Below are positions 25,639-34,413 of a DNA stretch of 64,000 nucleotides, one piece after another. Origin of the DNA: DATBGZ01 sp036557785 (GTDB lineage: Bacteria; Actinomycetota; Actinomycetes; Mycobacteriales; Micromonosporaceae); the NCBI GenBank assembly GCA_036557785.1, contig DATBGZ010000045.1, positions 38,747 to 102,746 of the forward strand, in the 5' to 3' direction. The translations under genes were made by a program, and so were the position numbers. The notes beneath the pieces were generated by a model, which was given only the letters and a program-made list of their open reading frames with translations, did not search any database and was not told the DNA's origin. How positions within the stretch are numbered: the stretch's first letter is position 1; each line of letters opens with the position of its first letter.

Positions 25639-27260
25639 CGCCGCCGCCACCTCCGATCCTTGAGCACGCGTCGGCTGCACAGGTAGCCCGCGATACCGGT
25701 GACGCCGCCGCCGCCATGGGTGGCCGACGAGCACTGGTAGAGCCCCCGGATCGGCGTGGTGAAGTCCGCGTAGCCCGGCGCGGGGCGCAGGTGGAAGAGC
25801 TGATCGGGGGTGAGCTCGCCGTGGAAGATGTTGCCGCCCACGAGGCCGTACTCGTGCTCCATCTCGTACGGCCCGATGACCTGCCGGTGCAGGATCAGCT
25901 TCTCGAACCCCGGCGCCAGGGCCTCGTACTCGCCGATGACGCGGTCGGCGTACGCCTTCAGTTCGGCCTCCTCCGGCTCGGCCGCCCATGTGTGCGGCAC
26001 CCATTGAGTGAACATGGACATGACGTGCGTGCCCGGCGGGCAGAGCGTGGAATCCAATGTGGAGGGAATGACTGAGTCGGCGAAAGGGCGCAGGGCTGCC
26101 CGGCCCTCCCGCGCGTCCTGGAACGCTCGCTCCAGGTAGGACAGAGTTGGCGCGATCTCGACCGAACCGGAGAGGCCGGCCGGCGGCAGGTCGGGCCGGG
26201 CGGTGAACCTCGGCAGGCCTGCGAGCGCCACGTTGACCTTCACGACGCCGCTGCGTGTACGCCAGCGCTCGATGTCGGTGACGAAGTCGGCGGGCAGGGC
26301 GTCGCGCTCAATCTGCCGCAGGAAGGTGATCTTGGGGTGAATAGCGGTGAGCACCGTCCGCGCCCGAAACTCGCGCCCGTCGGCAGTGGCGACGCCGGTG
26401 ACGCGGCCGCGGCGCGTGACGATCCGCTCGACGGGGGAGTCCGTGAGCACCGTGGTGCCCAAAGACTCGGCCGAGGCCTGGATCGCGTCCGCGACCGCGC
26501 CCATGCCGCCGATCGGGTAGCCCCAACTGCCCATTCTGCCGTCGCCGACGTCGCCGATCGTGTGGTGCATCATCACGTAGGCGGTGCCGGGCGACTCGGG
26601 TCCGGCCCAGGTGCCGATGACGCCATTGATCGCCATGACGCCCTTGATCTCGTCGGACTCGAACCATTCGTCGAGCACGTCGGCGATGCTCATCGTGAAG
26701 AGCCGGACCGCATCGGCCGCGCCCCGCACATCCAGACCCCGCATGCCCCAGGCGAGGCGCACCTGATCGACGAGGTCGCCTGGGCGCCGGGATCCCATGG
26801 CCGGCGGGGGGCGCAGCAGCAGCGGCGAGAGGACGTCGCCGACACCCCGCAACCACGCCTCGTAGCGGTGCATGGCCTGCGCGTCACGCTTCGATATGGC
26901 GGCCAGCTCCTGGTGGTCGGTCGCGGCGTCCTCGGTGAGCAGCACAGAGCGACGCTCGTCGAAGGCCACGAAGGACGGCCCCATCGGTACCACCTGGTAA
27001 CCGAACCTGTCCAGCCTGAGATCTCTGATGATTGTCGGCGGCATCAGGCTCATCACGTAGGACAGCGCCGTGACCTTGAAGTCGGGACCCCAGGGCGTCT
27101 GCGTCGTCGCCGCGCCACCGGTCCGCGACCGTGCCTCAAGGACGAGGGTCCGTAGGCCGGCGCGTGACAGGTAGGCGGCCGCGACGAGGCCGTTGTGCCC
27201 ACCACCCACGACGATCGCGTCGTACGAGGTCCTCTGGACGTCTTGTGACTGCCGCCACAT
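25635..27260 (-). CDS. Phytoene-desaturase-like FAD oxidoreductase (first gene of the minus-strand catabolic operon)
   Basis: 541 residues, ATG at 27260, 12 nt from the palindromic operator. The FAD motif is AIVVGGGHNGLVAAAYLSRA then LVLEARSRTGGAATTQTPW. Other conserved parts: MAINGVIGTWAGPESPGTAY, SWGYPIGGMGAVADAIQASA, and the C-terminal YQCSSATHGGGGVTGIAGYL. It is a clear paralogue of the gene at 21378-23009, so the operon carries two related but diverged oxidases or dehydrogenases, perhaps for two successive steps. It is transcribed divergently from the ABC importer genes across only 55 nt. The likely role is oxidation of an amine or related carbon skeleton; the substrate is not known. Confidence 0.82.
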   Translation of the reverse strand: MWRQSQDVQRTSYDAIVVGGGHNGLVAAAYLSRAGLRTLVLEARSRTGGAATTQTPWGPDFKVTALSYVMSLMPPTIIRDLRLDRFGYQVVPMGPSFVAFDERRSVLLTEDAATDHQELAAISKRDAQAMHRYEAWLRGVGDVLSPLLLRPPPAMGSRRPGDLVDQVRLAWGMRGLDVRGAADAVRLFTMSIADVLDEWFESDEIKGVMAINGVIGTWAGPESPGTAYVMMHHTIGDVGDGRMGSWGYPIGGMGAVADAIQASAESLGTTVLTDSPVERIVTRRGRVTGVATADGREFRARTVLTAIHPKITFLRQIERDALPADFVTDIERWRTRSGVVKVNVALAGLPRFTARPDLPPAGLSGSVEIAPTLSYLERAFQDAREGRAALRPFADSVIPSTLDSTLCPPGTHVMSMFTQWVPHTWAAEPEEAELKAYADRVIGEYEALAPGFEKLILHRQVIGPYEMEHEYGLVGGNIFHGELTPDQLFHLRPAPGYADFTTPIRGLYQCSSATHGGGGVTGIAGYLCSRRVLKDRRWRRR

Positions 27261-27271
27261 GCCGACATACT

Positions 27272-27291
27272 AACTGAACCACCAGTCAGTT
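27272..27291. promoter_or_regulatory. TetR-type operator, site 1 (divergent promoter)
   Basis: AACTGA and TCAGTT are perfect inverted arms around 8 nt. On the minus strand the core reads CTGACTGGTGGTTCAG, two mismatches from site 2 at 33625-33640. It lies between the flavoprotein operon (start 27260) and the importer operon (start 27316), so one dimer could control both. The potD-like gene also has a GAGGAGG ribosome site just after it. Confidence 0.6.
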
Positions 27292-27315
27292 TCGCAAGAG
27301 GAGGGTGGTCGCGGA

Positions 27316-28554
27316 ATGACTCTGCATCCACGTGAAGGCCTCGGCGGTTCGCTGCTGTCCCGGCGCCGTCTGCTGCAGCTCGGTGCCCTCGCCGCAGCCG
27401 CCGGCACGGGCGCGCTCGCCGGCTGCTCGGGCCGGCCGACGACCACGGCCGAGTCGCCGGTCAGGCTGAGCAGGCCCGACAACCCCGTCCGGCTGCCGCG
27501 CTTCGACGACGTTCCCGCGATCGCCGACGGGCTGCAGCCCGAGACCGGTGGAACGTTGAAGGTATTCAACTACCCTGAGTACCTCTCGCCGGATGTCCTC
27601 ACCGCTTTCGGCAAGCAGTACGGCGTCGACGTCGAGGTCACCACGTTCACCACGCAGGAGGAGGCGATCGCGAAGCTGCGTACCGCCGGCATCGCGTTCG
27701 ACGTGTACTTCCCGACGGTCGACATCATCGGCAAGGTGGTGGCCGGCAAGCTCCTCCAACCGCTCAACCACAGCTACCTGCCCAATCTCGGCAACGCCTG
27801 GCCGCAACTGCGCGACCCGTTCTACGACCAGGGCTCGCAGTACTCGGTGCCGTACGCGGCGTTCACCACCGGGGTCGGCTACCGCACCGACGTGGTGAGC
27901 TCCGTGCCGCCCCGCGGCTGGGACCTGCTCTTCGACAGTGTCTACAAGGGCAAGGTCTACATCCTCGACGACCCGCGCGAGGCGATCTCGATGGCGCTGC
28001 TGCGCGCCGGACAAACCGACCTCAACACCGAAGACTCCGCGCTCATCAGGGCGGCCGGACAGATGCTGGCCAGCCTCATCGACGCGGTCAACGTGAAGGT
28101 CGGTATCACCGGCTACCAGTTGCTCGCCGACGGCCAGGCCAGCGTGCACCAGGTCTGGTCGGGTGACATCATCAACGCCCAGTACTACCTGCCCGAGGAC
28201 GTCGGCAACGAGGTGCTCGGCTACTGGTACCCGCAGGACCTCAAGGGGCCGGTCGGGACCGATACGATCGCCATCCCGGCCAGCGCCGACAAGCCCGTGC
28301 TGGCCCACGTGTTCCTCAACCACCTGCTGGACAACGACGTGGCTATGGAGAACTTCTCCTACACCGGCTACCAGCCGGCGCTCACGGTGGCGACACCGGA
28401 GCGGCTCGTCGCCGACGAGTACGTGCCCGAGCACCTGGTCGCCGCCGTCATCACGCCCGACCACTACAGCAAGGGCCTGCAGGAGCTGCAACTCAGCGCC
28501 GACGGCGACGCGCTGTGGCTCGACGAGTGGGCGAAGTTCAGGGCAGGCAGTTGA
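27316..28554 (+). CDS. ABC importer substrate-binding lipoprotein, spermidine/putrescine (PotD) type
   Basis: 412 residues. The signal combines a twin-arginine motif (SRRRLLQLG) with a lipobox (LAGC), so the protein is probably exported folded by Tat and anchored as a lipoprotein. The mature part starts with a Thr/Ser-rich linker, then VFNYPEYLSPDVLTAFGKQY, typical of PotD-like and other cluster F binding proteins, and continues with FDVYFPTVDIIGK and LNHSYLPNLGN. It captures the transported amine outside the cell. It is the first gene of the operon with the two permeases; the ATPase lies separately at 32482-33591 in the same regulon. The ligand may be a polyamine or a betaine-like compound. 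Confidence 0.88.
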   Translation: MTLHPREGLGGSLLSRRRLLQLGALAAAAGTGALAGCSGRPTTTAESPVRLSRPDNPVRLPRFDDVPAIADGLQPETGGTLKVFNYPEYLSPDVLTAFGKQYGVDVEVTTFTTQEEAIAKLRTAGIAFDVYFPTVDIIGKVVAGKLLQPLNHSYLPNLGNAWPQLRDPFYDQGSQYSVPYAAFTTGVGYRTDVVSSVPPRGWDLLFDSVYKGKVYILDDPREAISMALLRAGQTDLNTEDSALIRAAGQMLASLIDAVNVKVGITGYQLLADGQASVHQVWSGDIINAQYYLPEDVGNEVLGYWYPQDLKGPVGTDTIAIPASADKPVLAHVFLNHLLDNDVAMENFSYTGYQPALTVATPERLVADEYVPEHLVAAVITPDHYSKGLQELQLSADGDALWLDEWAKFRAGS

Positions 28555-29504
28555 CCGCACTCGACCAGCGCCCGGACCTCGCCCCGGCCGCCACCGATCA
28601 GCGGCGGCGGCGGGCGCGGGGTCTCGGCGGCGCTCTCTGGCCCCTGCTCGCGACCCCCGGCACGCTCTGGCTACTCGCGTTCTTCGTCCTGCCGTTCTAC
28701 GCGATCGCCGCAGTCGCCTTCGGTTACCGGGACCCCATCTTCGGCTCGACAGTGCCCGAGTGGGACCCGCGCTACTGGAGCTTCGACGTCTTCCTCGACG
28801 TCCTGAACCGCAGCCTGTTCGGGGACCTGCGCGCCGTCTTCCTCCGGACGCTGGTGTTCGTCGTGGTGGCGCTGGCGCTCTGCATGCTCGCCGGCTACCC
28901 GGTCGCCTACTACCTCGCGCGGTTCGCCGGGCGCCGCCGAGGTCTGCTGCTCGCGCTGATCCTCGCCCCGTGGTGGATCAACTACCTGACCCGGATGCTG
29001 GCCTGGCTCAGCCTGCTGCAGGACGACGGGTACGTGAACAAAGTGCTCATGGCGTTCAATATCGTCCGGGCCCCCGTGAGCTGGCTGTCCGGCAACCCGT
29101 ACACGGTCGTGCTGGCCCTGGTCTACGGGTACGTGCCGTTCTTCATCGTGCCCCTCTTCGCCACACTGGATCGCATTGACGAGCGTCTCCTCGATGCATC
29201 GCACGACCTGGGTTCCGGCCGGGTCGGGACGTTCCTGCGGGTGACGCTGCCGCTCTCGGCGCCCGGGCTCGCCACCGCCACCGTGGTGACGGCGCTGCCG
29301 ATGTTCGGCGACTACTACACCAACACGCTGGTCTCCGGCTCGCCGACCACCTCGATGATCGGCAACGAGATCGAGCTCTATCTCCTCGGCGGGTCGCGCA
29401 AGGACGTCGGGGCGTCCCTGGTGCTGCTGCTCTCCGCGCTGCTCATGGCCATGATGGCGTACTACCTGATCTCCTCGCTGCGCTCCGATCGGCCGGCGTC
29501 ATGA
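28551..29504 (+). CDS. ABC importer permease, PotB type
   Basis: 317 residues if it begins at the TTG at 28551, which overlaps the preceding stop as TTGA; GTG codons 24 and 36 nt upstream are alternatives. Six hydrophobic segments are visible. The coupling (EAA) loop reads DASHDLGSGRVGTFLRVTLP, as in the MalF/PotB group. The N-terminal cytoplasmic part is short and basic. It forms the membrane channel together with the next gene product, powered by the PotA-like ATPase of this regulon. A 4-nt overlap on each side indicates coupled translation through the operon. Confidence 0.88.
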   Translation: MTALDQRPDLAPAATDQRRRRARGLGGALWPLLATPGTLWLLAFFVLPFYAIAAVAFGYRDPIFGSTVPEWDPRYWSFDVFLDVLNRSLFGDLRAVFLRTLVFVVVALALCMLAGYPVAYYLARFAGRRRGLLLALILAPWWINYLTRMLAWLSLLQDDGYVNKVLMAFNIVRAPVSWLSGNPYTVVLALVYGYVPFFIVPLFATLDRIDERLLDASHDLGSGRVGTFLRVTLPLSAPGLATATVVTALPMFGDYYTNTLVSGSPTTSMIGNEIELYLLGGSRKDVGASLVLLLSALLMAMMAYYLISSLRSDRPAS

Positions 29505-30346
29505 GGCGCCGTGGCTGGGTGCTCGCCATCGTGACCTGGCTCTACGTCGGGTGGTCGCTGCTGCCGGTGCTCGTCGCGATCCAGTTCTCGTTCAACGACG
29601 GGCGGTCGCGCAGCTCGTGGCAGGGCTTCTCGACCCGGTGGTACTGGGGCACGTCCGGCTCTGTCGCCGAGGACCCCGGCCTGCGGCTGGCGCTGACCAA
29701 CACGGTCGAGCTCGCGCTGTTCACGACGCTCATCGCGACCCCGCTCGGCGTCGCGCTGGCGCTGGGCCTGGTGCGGTGGCGAGGGCGGACGAGCCGGGCC
29801 GCGAACGGGCTCATGCTGCTGCCGCTAGCCACGCCCGAGATCGTCATGGGCAGCGCACTGTTCCTCGTGTTCACGAACCTCTACACGCTGATCCCGCTCG
29901 GACGCACCGCGCAGTTGCTCGGACATGTCACGTTCTCGGTGTCCTATGTGGTAGTCATCGTTCGGGCCCGGCTGGCGTCGGTCGGCGAGGAGTACGAGAC
30001 GGCGGCGCGCGACCTCGGCGCCTCGCCCGTGCAGGCGCTGCGCACGGTCCTCCTGCCGCTGCTCACCCCCGCGATCGTCGCCGGCGCGCTAATCGTCTTC
30101 GCCTCGTCGATGGACGACTTCGTCATCAGCGCCTTCCTCTCCTCCGACGCCTCCTCCGTCACCGTCCCGATCCGCCTCTACAGCTCGGTCCGCAACGCCC
30201 CCACCCCCGCGCTCAACGCGCTGGCGACCGTGCTGCTGCTCGGCTCCGCGATCGCGCTGGTTCTGGCCTGGCTCGTACTGCGGCGCCGCCGCGGGAGCGT
30301 GGGCAGCGGCGACGCCCTCCGCGAGATGGCCTCCATCGACATGTGA
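29501..30346 (+). CDS. ABC importer permease, PotC type
   Basis: 281 residues, ATG overlapping the previous stop as ATGA. Six membrane helices. The cytoplasmic coupling loop is YETAARDLGASPVQALRTVL, followed by LPLLTPAIVAGALIVFASSM and DDFVISAFLSS, all typical of PotC. It is the second half of the membrane channel. The operon ends here at a strong inverted-repeat terminator shared with the convergent acyl-CoA synthetase gene. Confidence 0.9.
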   Translation: MRRRGWVLAIVTWLYVGWSLLPVLVAIQFSFNDGRSRSSWQGFSTRWYWGTSGSVAEDPGLRLALTNTVELALFTTLIATPLGVALALGLVRWRGRTSRAANGLMLLPLATPEIVMGSALFLVFTNLYTLIPLGRTAQLLGHVTFSVSYVVVIVRARLASVGEEYETAARDLGASPVQALRTVLLPLLTPAIVAGALIVFASSMDDFVISAFLSSDASSVTVPIRLYSSVRNAPTPALNALATVLLLGSAIALVLAWLVLRRRRGSVGSGDALREMASIDM

Positions 30347-30357
30347 CCCACTGTCCC

Positions 30358-30419
30358 GTTGATCTAGGGCGTAGGACCGTGGTCAGAGATCAAACCACGT
30401 TCCGCAGCCCTAGATCAAC
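30358..30419. terminator. Bidirectional nested hairpin between convergent operons
   Basis: GTTGATCTAGGGC (30358-30370) and GCCCTAGATCAAC (30407-30419) form a perfect 13-bp outer stem. Inside, CGTGGT (30378-30383) and ACCACG (30394-30399) form a second stem with a 10-nt loop. It lies between the permease stop (30346) and the stop of the opposing acyl-CoA synthetase gene (30415), which falls inside the right arm. The stem can act in both directions. Confidence 0.75.
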
Positions 30420-32475
30420 AGGGCGGACGGGAAGGCGCGGGGGCGGCGCGCTGGATGAGGGCATCGACGACGATTACGCCGTCGGGTCGGGCGATCACGG
30501 GGTTGAGCTCGATGAGCGCCAGCTCCTGTTCCACGGCGAGGATGGCGACGTCGGCACACAGCCGCCCGAGTGCGGCGAGGTCGACGGCGGGACGACCGCG
30601 GAAGCCGGTGAGCAGTGCGCCGGCCCTCAGTTCGCCAATACGGGAGGCAACCATCGAGGGTGTGACGGGCAGGGGGATGAGCAGCGCGTCGTCGAACAGC
30701 TCCACCCACACGCCGCCGAGACCGAGCACGAGCACCGGCACCACGCCGTGCCGTCGCACCGCGACGACAAGCTCGACACCGGGCTGTGCCATCGCCTCGA
30801 TGAGCACCGGCGTCGAGGCGTGGCCGGGCATGGACCGCAGCCGCTCGAACCCGGACCGTACGGCCTGCGGCCCGCGGACGTCGAGCAGGACCGCGCCCGC
30901 CTCGCTCTTGTGCCGCAGCCAGGGCGCGGTGAGCTTCATGGCAACGGGGCGGCGCAGCGACGCGGCCCATTCGACGGCTGACTCCACAGTGGAGACACAC
31001 GCACCGGCGGGCACCGGAACGCCTGCCGCCCGCAGAAGGTCCTTCGCGGAATGCTCGGCCAACGACTCTCCCGGCTGGACGGACACGGCCGCGGCGGAGA
31101 CGGCCCGCAGCCGGTCCGCGCCGCCAACCGGCTGCAGGAGGGCACGGGCGCAGAGCACGCCCTCGGTGAGACCGGCGGCCGGCACGACGCCGGCGTCGAC
31201 GAGCCGGTCCGCCACGTCGGGGGGCATGAGGTCAGGCAGGGTCGACGCCACGATGACCGGTGTGTCCAGCCTGGCGGCGCCGGCCAGGACGCCCCGAATG
31301 GCGCCCTCCCAGCTGGCCCGGGCACCATCGTCGAGGCCGGCCGGCTGGTCGTAGTTCACCACGACCGTGCCGACCGACTCGTCGGCGCCGATGGCCGCCA
31401 CGAGCTCCGCGGTGGGCGCCACCTCGCCGAAGATCAGGGCGGTGTAGTCCAACGGGTTCGCCGCCCTGGCCGAGGGTGGCAGCACGGCATCGAGGCGACC
31501 GACCGTCGCGGGGCCGAGCGTGGGCAGCGGAACCCCGAGTCGCGCGGCCTCGTCGGCGCCAACTGCCGCGTCGCCCCCGGAGCAGGTGACGATGGCCGCG
31601 CCGCCGCGGGACCGCCGGCCGTACGCCAGCGCCTTGGCCACTTCGAGCATCTCGTGCGGGTTGGTGGCCCAGGCCCCGCCGGCCTCGGCCACCAGGCTTC
31701 GCAGCACGCGAGCATCTCCGGCGAGCGAGCCCGTGTGAGCGGCGGCCGCGGCGGCGCCCTGCGGGCTGGTCCCGGCCTTCAGCACCACGATCCCGATGTC
31801 CCGCTCGACGCAGGCGGCGAAGGCTCCGGCGAGCTTCGCGCCGTCGCCCTCGGATTCCAGGTAGAGCGCGACCACCCGTACACCCTCCATTTCGGACAGA
31901 GCGAGCAGGTAGTCGGCCGCGTCGAGCACGGTCTGGTTTCCGCACGAGACGACGGTGTGCAGCCGCAAGCCGCGCCGGGTGCCGAGCGCGTTCACCGCTA
32001 GGTTGCCGCTCTGGGAGACCACGGCGACCGGCCCCGGACGGCCCAGCACGACACTGTCCCCCCACAGTGGAGCCCGCGCGCCGACACTGACGATACCGTT
32101 GCCGTTGGGCCCGCAGACCGGCAGCGCATACCGGAGCGCCGCCGAACGCAGGGACGACTCCAGCTCGGCGCTTAGCCCGGCGGCGAAGACCACGGCTCCG
32201 CCGCAGCCAAGCTCTCCGGCCTCGCCGAGCAACGCGGGTACCGTCGCCGCGGGCGTGGCGATGACCACCGCGTCGGGCGCCTCTGGCAGATCGGCCAGCC
32301 GGGGCACACATTCAACGCCGTGGACGGAGGTCACCGACGGATGTACACCATGGACGGTGCCCGGGAAGCCCGCGGCGACGAGGTTAGCCACCGCCTGGTT
32401 ACCGTAGCTGCCCGGCCGGGTTGACGCGCCGACCACCGCGACCGACCGAGGGGCGAGGAGCCGGGTCAGATCCAT
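30415..32475 (-). CDS. ADP-forming acyl-CoA synthetase (acetate-CoA ligase family, fused alpha and beta parts)
   Basis: 686 residues. The N-terminal CoA-binding Rossmann part begins LAPRSVAVVGASTRPGSYGN. The succinyl-CoA-ligase-like region has the phosphorylated histidine in AAAAHTGSLAGDARV (about residue 247). An ATP-grasp part follows with LRAAGVPVPAG, VAMKLTAPWLRHKSEAGAV and ALIELNPVIARPDG. This fused order is that of NDP-forming acetyl-CoA synthetases, which activate an acid with CoA and ATP, giving ADP. In this regulon it would activate the acid left after amine oxidation, or run in reverse and make ATP from the acyl-CoA. It sits 6 nt downstream of the importer ATPase gene, so transport and activation are co-transcribed. 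Confidence 0.87.
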   Translation of the reverse strand: MDLTRLLAPRSVAVVGASTRPGSYGNQAVANLVAAGFPGTVHGVHPSVTSVHGVECVPRLADLPEAPDAVVIATPAATVPALLGEAGELGCGGAVVFAAGLSAELESSLRSAALRYALPVCGPNGNGIVSVGARAPLWGDSVVLGRPGPVAVVSQSGNLAVNALGTRRGLRLHTVVSCGNQTVLDAADYLLALSEMEGVRVVALYLESEGDGAKLAGAFAACVERDIGIVVLKAGTSPQGAAAAAAHTGSLAGDARVLRSLVAEAGGAWATNPHEMLEVAKALAYGRRSRGGAAIVTCSGGDAAVGADEAARLGVPLPTLGPATVGRLDAVLPPSARAANPLDYTALIFGEVAPTAELVAAIGADESVGTVVVNYDQPAGLDDGARASWEGAIRGVLAGAARLDTPVIVASTLPDLMPPDVADRLVDAGVVPAAGLTEGVLCARALLQPVGGADRLRAVSAAAVSVQPGESLAEHSAKDLLRAAGVPVPAGACVSTVESAVEWAASLRRPVAMKLTAPWLRHKSEAGAVLLDVRGPQAVRSGFERLRSMPGHASTPVLIEAMAQPGVELVVAVRRHGVVPVLVLGLGGVWVELFDDALLIPLPVTPSMVASRIGELRAGALLTGFRGRPAVDLAALGRLCADVAILAVEQELALIELNPVIARPDGVIVVDALIQRAAPAPSRPPC

Positions 32476-32481
32476 GCCGAG

Positions 32482-33591
32482 TCAGGCGGTGCGGTCGAGC
32501 AGGCGCAGCGCGTCGGTCGGCAGGCCGAGCGTCACCGCGGTTCCCGGGCGCAGGTCGTCGTGGCTGGCGTCGTTGACGACCAGCACCTGGACCGTCGGCC
32601 CGTGCGGCAGACGCACCTTTACCTGTGTCATCGGACCCACGTAGACGACATTGTCCACAATGGCCGGTATCGTGTTCGCCCCCGACGCTCCCAGCCGTAC
32701 GCGTTCCGGCCGTATCACCACCCGCCCCGAAGCCGCCGCCGGGGACGCGTCGCAGGCCGCGTCGAGGCTGAACTCACCCAGTCGTACGGTCGCTCGTCCG
32801 GGCGACGAGGGCCTCACCGACGTCACATCGAGCAGGTTGGCCAGGCCCAGGAAGTCCGCCACGAACTCGGTGGCAGGCCCCTCGTAGACGTCTTTGGGGC
32901 GCCCGCACTGCACGACCCGGCCGTGATCCATCACGGCCAGGCGGTCGGACATCTCCAACGCCTCCTCCTGGTCGTGCGTGACAAGAATGAACGTGGTGCC
33001 GACCTCCTGGTGCAGCTCCATGAGCTCGGCCCGCAGAGCCTTGCGCAGCTTGGCATCCAGCGCCCCGAGTGGCTCGTCGAGCAGCAGCACCGCCGGCTCG
33101 CAGACCAGTGCCCGGGCCAGCGCGACCCGCTGCTGCTCGCCGCCGGAGAGCTGGTGCGGCCGGCGGCTGGCCAGGGCCGAGAGCCGTACCAGCTCCAGGG
33201 CGCGACCCACCCGCTCCCGCCGAGCGTCGCGGTCGATCCCGCGCCGCCACCGCAGCCCGTACGCGATGTTCTCGGCGACGCTCATGTGCGGGAACAGGGC
33301 GTAGCTCTGGAACACCGTGTTGACCGGGCGCCGGTGGGCGGGTGCGCCGGAGAGATCTGCACCGTCCAGCCGGATCGTCCCGCTCGTCGGCTCGAGGAAC
33401 CCGCCGACCATCCGTAACGTCGTGGTCTTGCCGCAGCCGGAGGGGCCGAGCAGCGCGAAGAACTCGCCAGCCTCGATATTCAGGTCAATGCCGGCGACCG
33501 CCGTGACGTCGCCGAAGCGGCGGACCAGTCCGCTGAGCTCAATCGCACCGCGCCGGGAGGGTGCACCCGTCATGCGCGGGAGTGTAGGCAT
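32482..33591 (-). CDS. ABC importer ATPase, PotA type
   Basis: 369 residues from the ATG at 33591; a second ATG at 33573 is possible. Walker A GPSGCGKTTTLRM, Q-loop VFQSYALFPHMSV, signature LSGGEQQRVALARAL, Walker B LLLDEPLGALD and the switch histidine in ILVTHDQEEAL are all intact. A TOBE-type regulatory domain forms the C-terminal third (about 245-369). It energises the two permeases encoded at 28551-30346, though it is transcribed from a different promoter. That promoter, shared with the divergent tetR gene, carries operator site 2, which explains how separate operons stay coordinated. Confidence 0.92.
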   Translation of the reverse strand: MPTLPRMTGAPSRRGAIELSGLVRRFGDVTAVAGIDLNIEAGEFFALLGPSGCGKTTTLRMVGGFLEPTSGTIRLDGADLSGAPAHRRPVNTVFQSYALFPHMSVAENIAYGLRWRRGIDRDARRERVGRALELVRLSALASRRPHQLSGGEQQRVALARALVCEPAVLLLDEPLGALDAKLRKALRAELMELHQEVGTTFILVTHDQEEALEMSDRLAVMDHGRVVQCGRPKDVYEGPATEFVADFLGLANLLDVTSVRPSSPGRATVRLGEFSLDAACDASPAAASGRVVIRPERVRLGASGANTIPAIVDNVVYVGPMTQVKVRLPHGPTVQVLVVNDASHDDLRPGTAVTLGLPTDALRLLDRTA

Positions 33592-33624
33592 CGTTGGGCC
33601 CCGCAGTCGAGACCCCGCGAGGTG

Positions 33625-33640
33625 CTGACTGGTCGGTCAG
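33625..33640. promoter_or_regulatory. TetR-type operator, site 2 (between the importer ATPase gene and tetR)
   Basis: CTGACTGGTCGGTCAG is a near-palindrome (CTGAC and GTCAG arms). It sits in the -35 region of the leaderless tetR promoter (TAGGCT at 33660-33665) and 34-49 nt before the ATPase start on the other strand. It therefore fits autorepression and co-repression. Confidence 0.65.
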
Positions 33641-33659
33641 TTAACACGGGATCGCACGC

Positions 33660-33665
33660 TAGGCT
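33660..33665 (+). promoter_or_regulatory. -10 element of the tetR gene
   Basis: TAGGCT lies 6 nt before the GTG start at 33672. Leaderless expression is likely. Confidence 0.45.
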
Positions 33666-33671
33666 GGGACC

Positions 33672-34346
33672 GTGCCCAAGACGTCCCCCACGGCCGACGG
33701 CCGCGGCCGCCACGAATCCCTCCGCGCGCCCCACAGCCGGGCCGCCATAGCTGACCGCCGCCGTGCCGAGTTGCTGGAGGCGGCGCGCCAGGTGGTGCTC
33801 GAGCGCGGCATGTCGAGCACCCGGGTGGCCGACGTCGCCAGCGCCACCAACGTCAGCGGTGGTCTCATCCACTACCACTTCGCCACCAAGGACGACCTGA
33901 TCGCGGAGATGCTGCGCGCAAGCAGCCTGGAGGAGCAGCAGCAGCTCGAGCGCGTGGCTTCCGACTCCGGCGACGCCGTGACCCGGCTCGACCGCGTGAT
34001 CCGGCACTACCTGCCCCGGACCAAGGACGACCAGTCCTGGGTCCTGTGGATCGAGGCGTGGGCGGCCAGCCTGCGGTCGCCGGTACTGCGCAACATCCTG
34101 GCCGAGCTCGAACGGGCATGGCTCGCGGTCCTGGAACGGGTCATCCGTGAGGGCGTCGCGGCGGGCGAGCTCGATTGTGACGACCCATCCGGAGCCGCGG
34201 AGCGGATCGACGCGCTACTGGACGGCCTCCTGCTGCGGGCGACCGTGCACCCAGAGGCGATCTCCCGGCGACGCCTGCTCGAGCACGCCCGCACCGTGGC
34301 CGCCCACGAGGTCGGCCTCGACCGGTCTGCCTTCCCCCGCGCCTGA
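33672..34346 (+). CDS. TetR-family repressor, BetI-like
   Basis: 224 residues from a GTG. A basic head precedes the TetR helix-turn-helix: RAELLEAARQVVLERGMSST, VADVASATNVSGGLIHYHF, ATKDDLIAEML. The ligand domain contains DDQSWVLWIEAWAASLRSP and the C-terminal RIDALLDGLLLRATVHPEA, a pattern close to BetI-type TetR proteins that sense choline or betaine. It probably represses the whole regulon through the three related operators at 27272, 33625 and 34377, and is released by the imported compound or a product. It is divergent from the importer ATPase gene and is followed by the acyl-CoA dehydrogenase gene. Confidence 0.85.
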   Translation: MPKTSPTADGRGRHESLRAPHSRAAIADRRRAELLEAARQVVLERGMSSTRVADVASATNVSGGLIHYHFATKDDLIAEMLRASSLEEQQQLERVASDSGDAVTRLDRVIRHYLPRTKDDQSWVLWIEAWAASLRSPVLRNILAELERAWLAVLERVIREGVAAGELDCDDPSGAAERIDALLDGLLLRATVHPEAISRRRLLEHARTVAAHEVGLDRSAFPRA

Positions 34347-34351
34347 GGCCC

Positions 34352-34380
34352 TTGACACGCCGCTCCGGCTGGAGTTGACT
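34352..34380 (+). promoter_or_regulatory. Promoter of the acyl-CoA dehydrogenase gene
   Basis: TTGACA (34352-34357) and TTGACT (34375-34380) are spaced by 17 nt. The -35 is perfect and the -10 is weak. Operator site 3 overlaps the -10, which suits repression. Confidence 0.5.
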
Positions 34381-34392
34381 GAATAGTCAGTC
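34377..34392. promoter_or_regulatory. TetR-type operator, site 3 (acyl-CoA dehydrogenase promoter)
   Basis: GACTGA and TCAGTC are perfect inverted arms around ATAG. Read on the minus strand the site begins CTGACTG and has TCAGT 5 nt later, like sites 1 and 2. Confidence 0.6.
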
Positions 34393-34413
34393 AGCCAGTT
34401 GGGGGAGTTCGCC

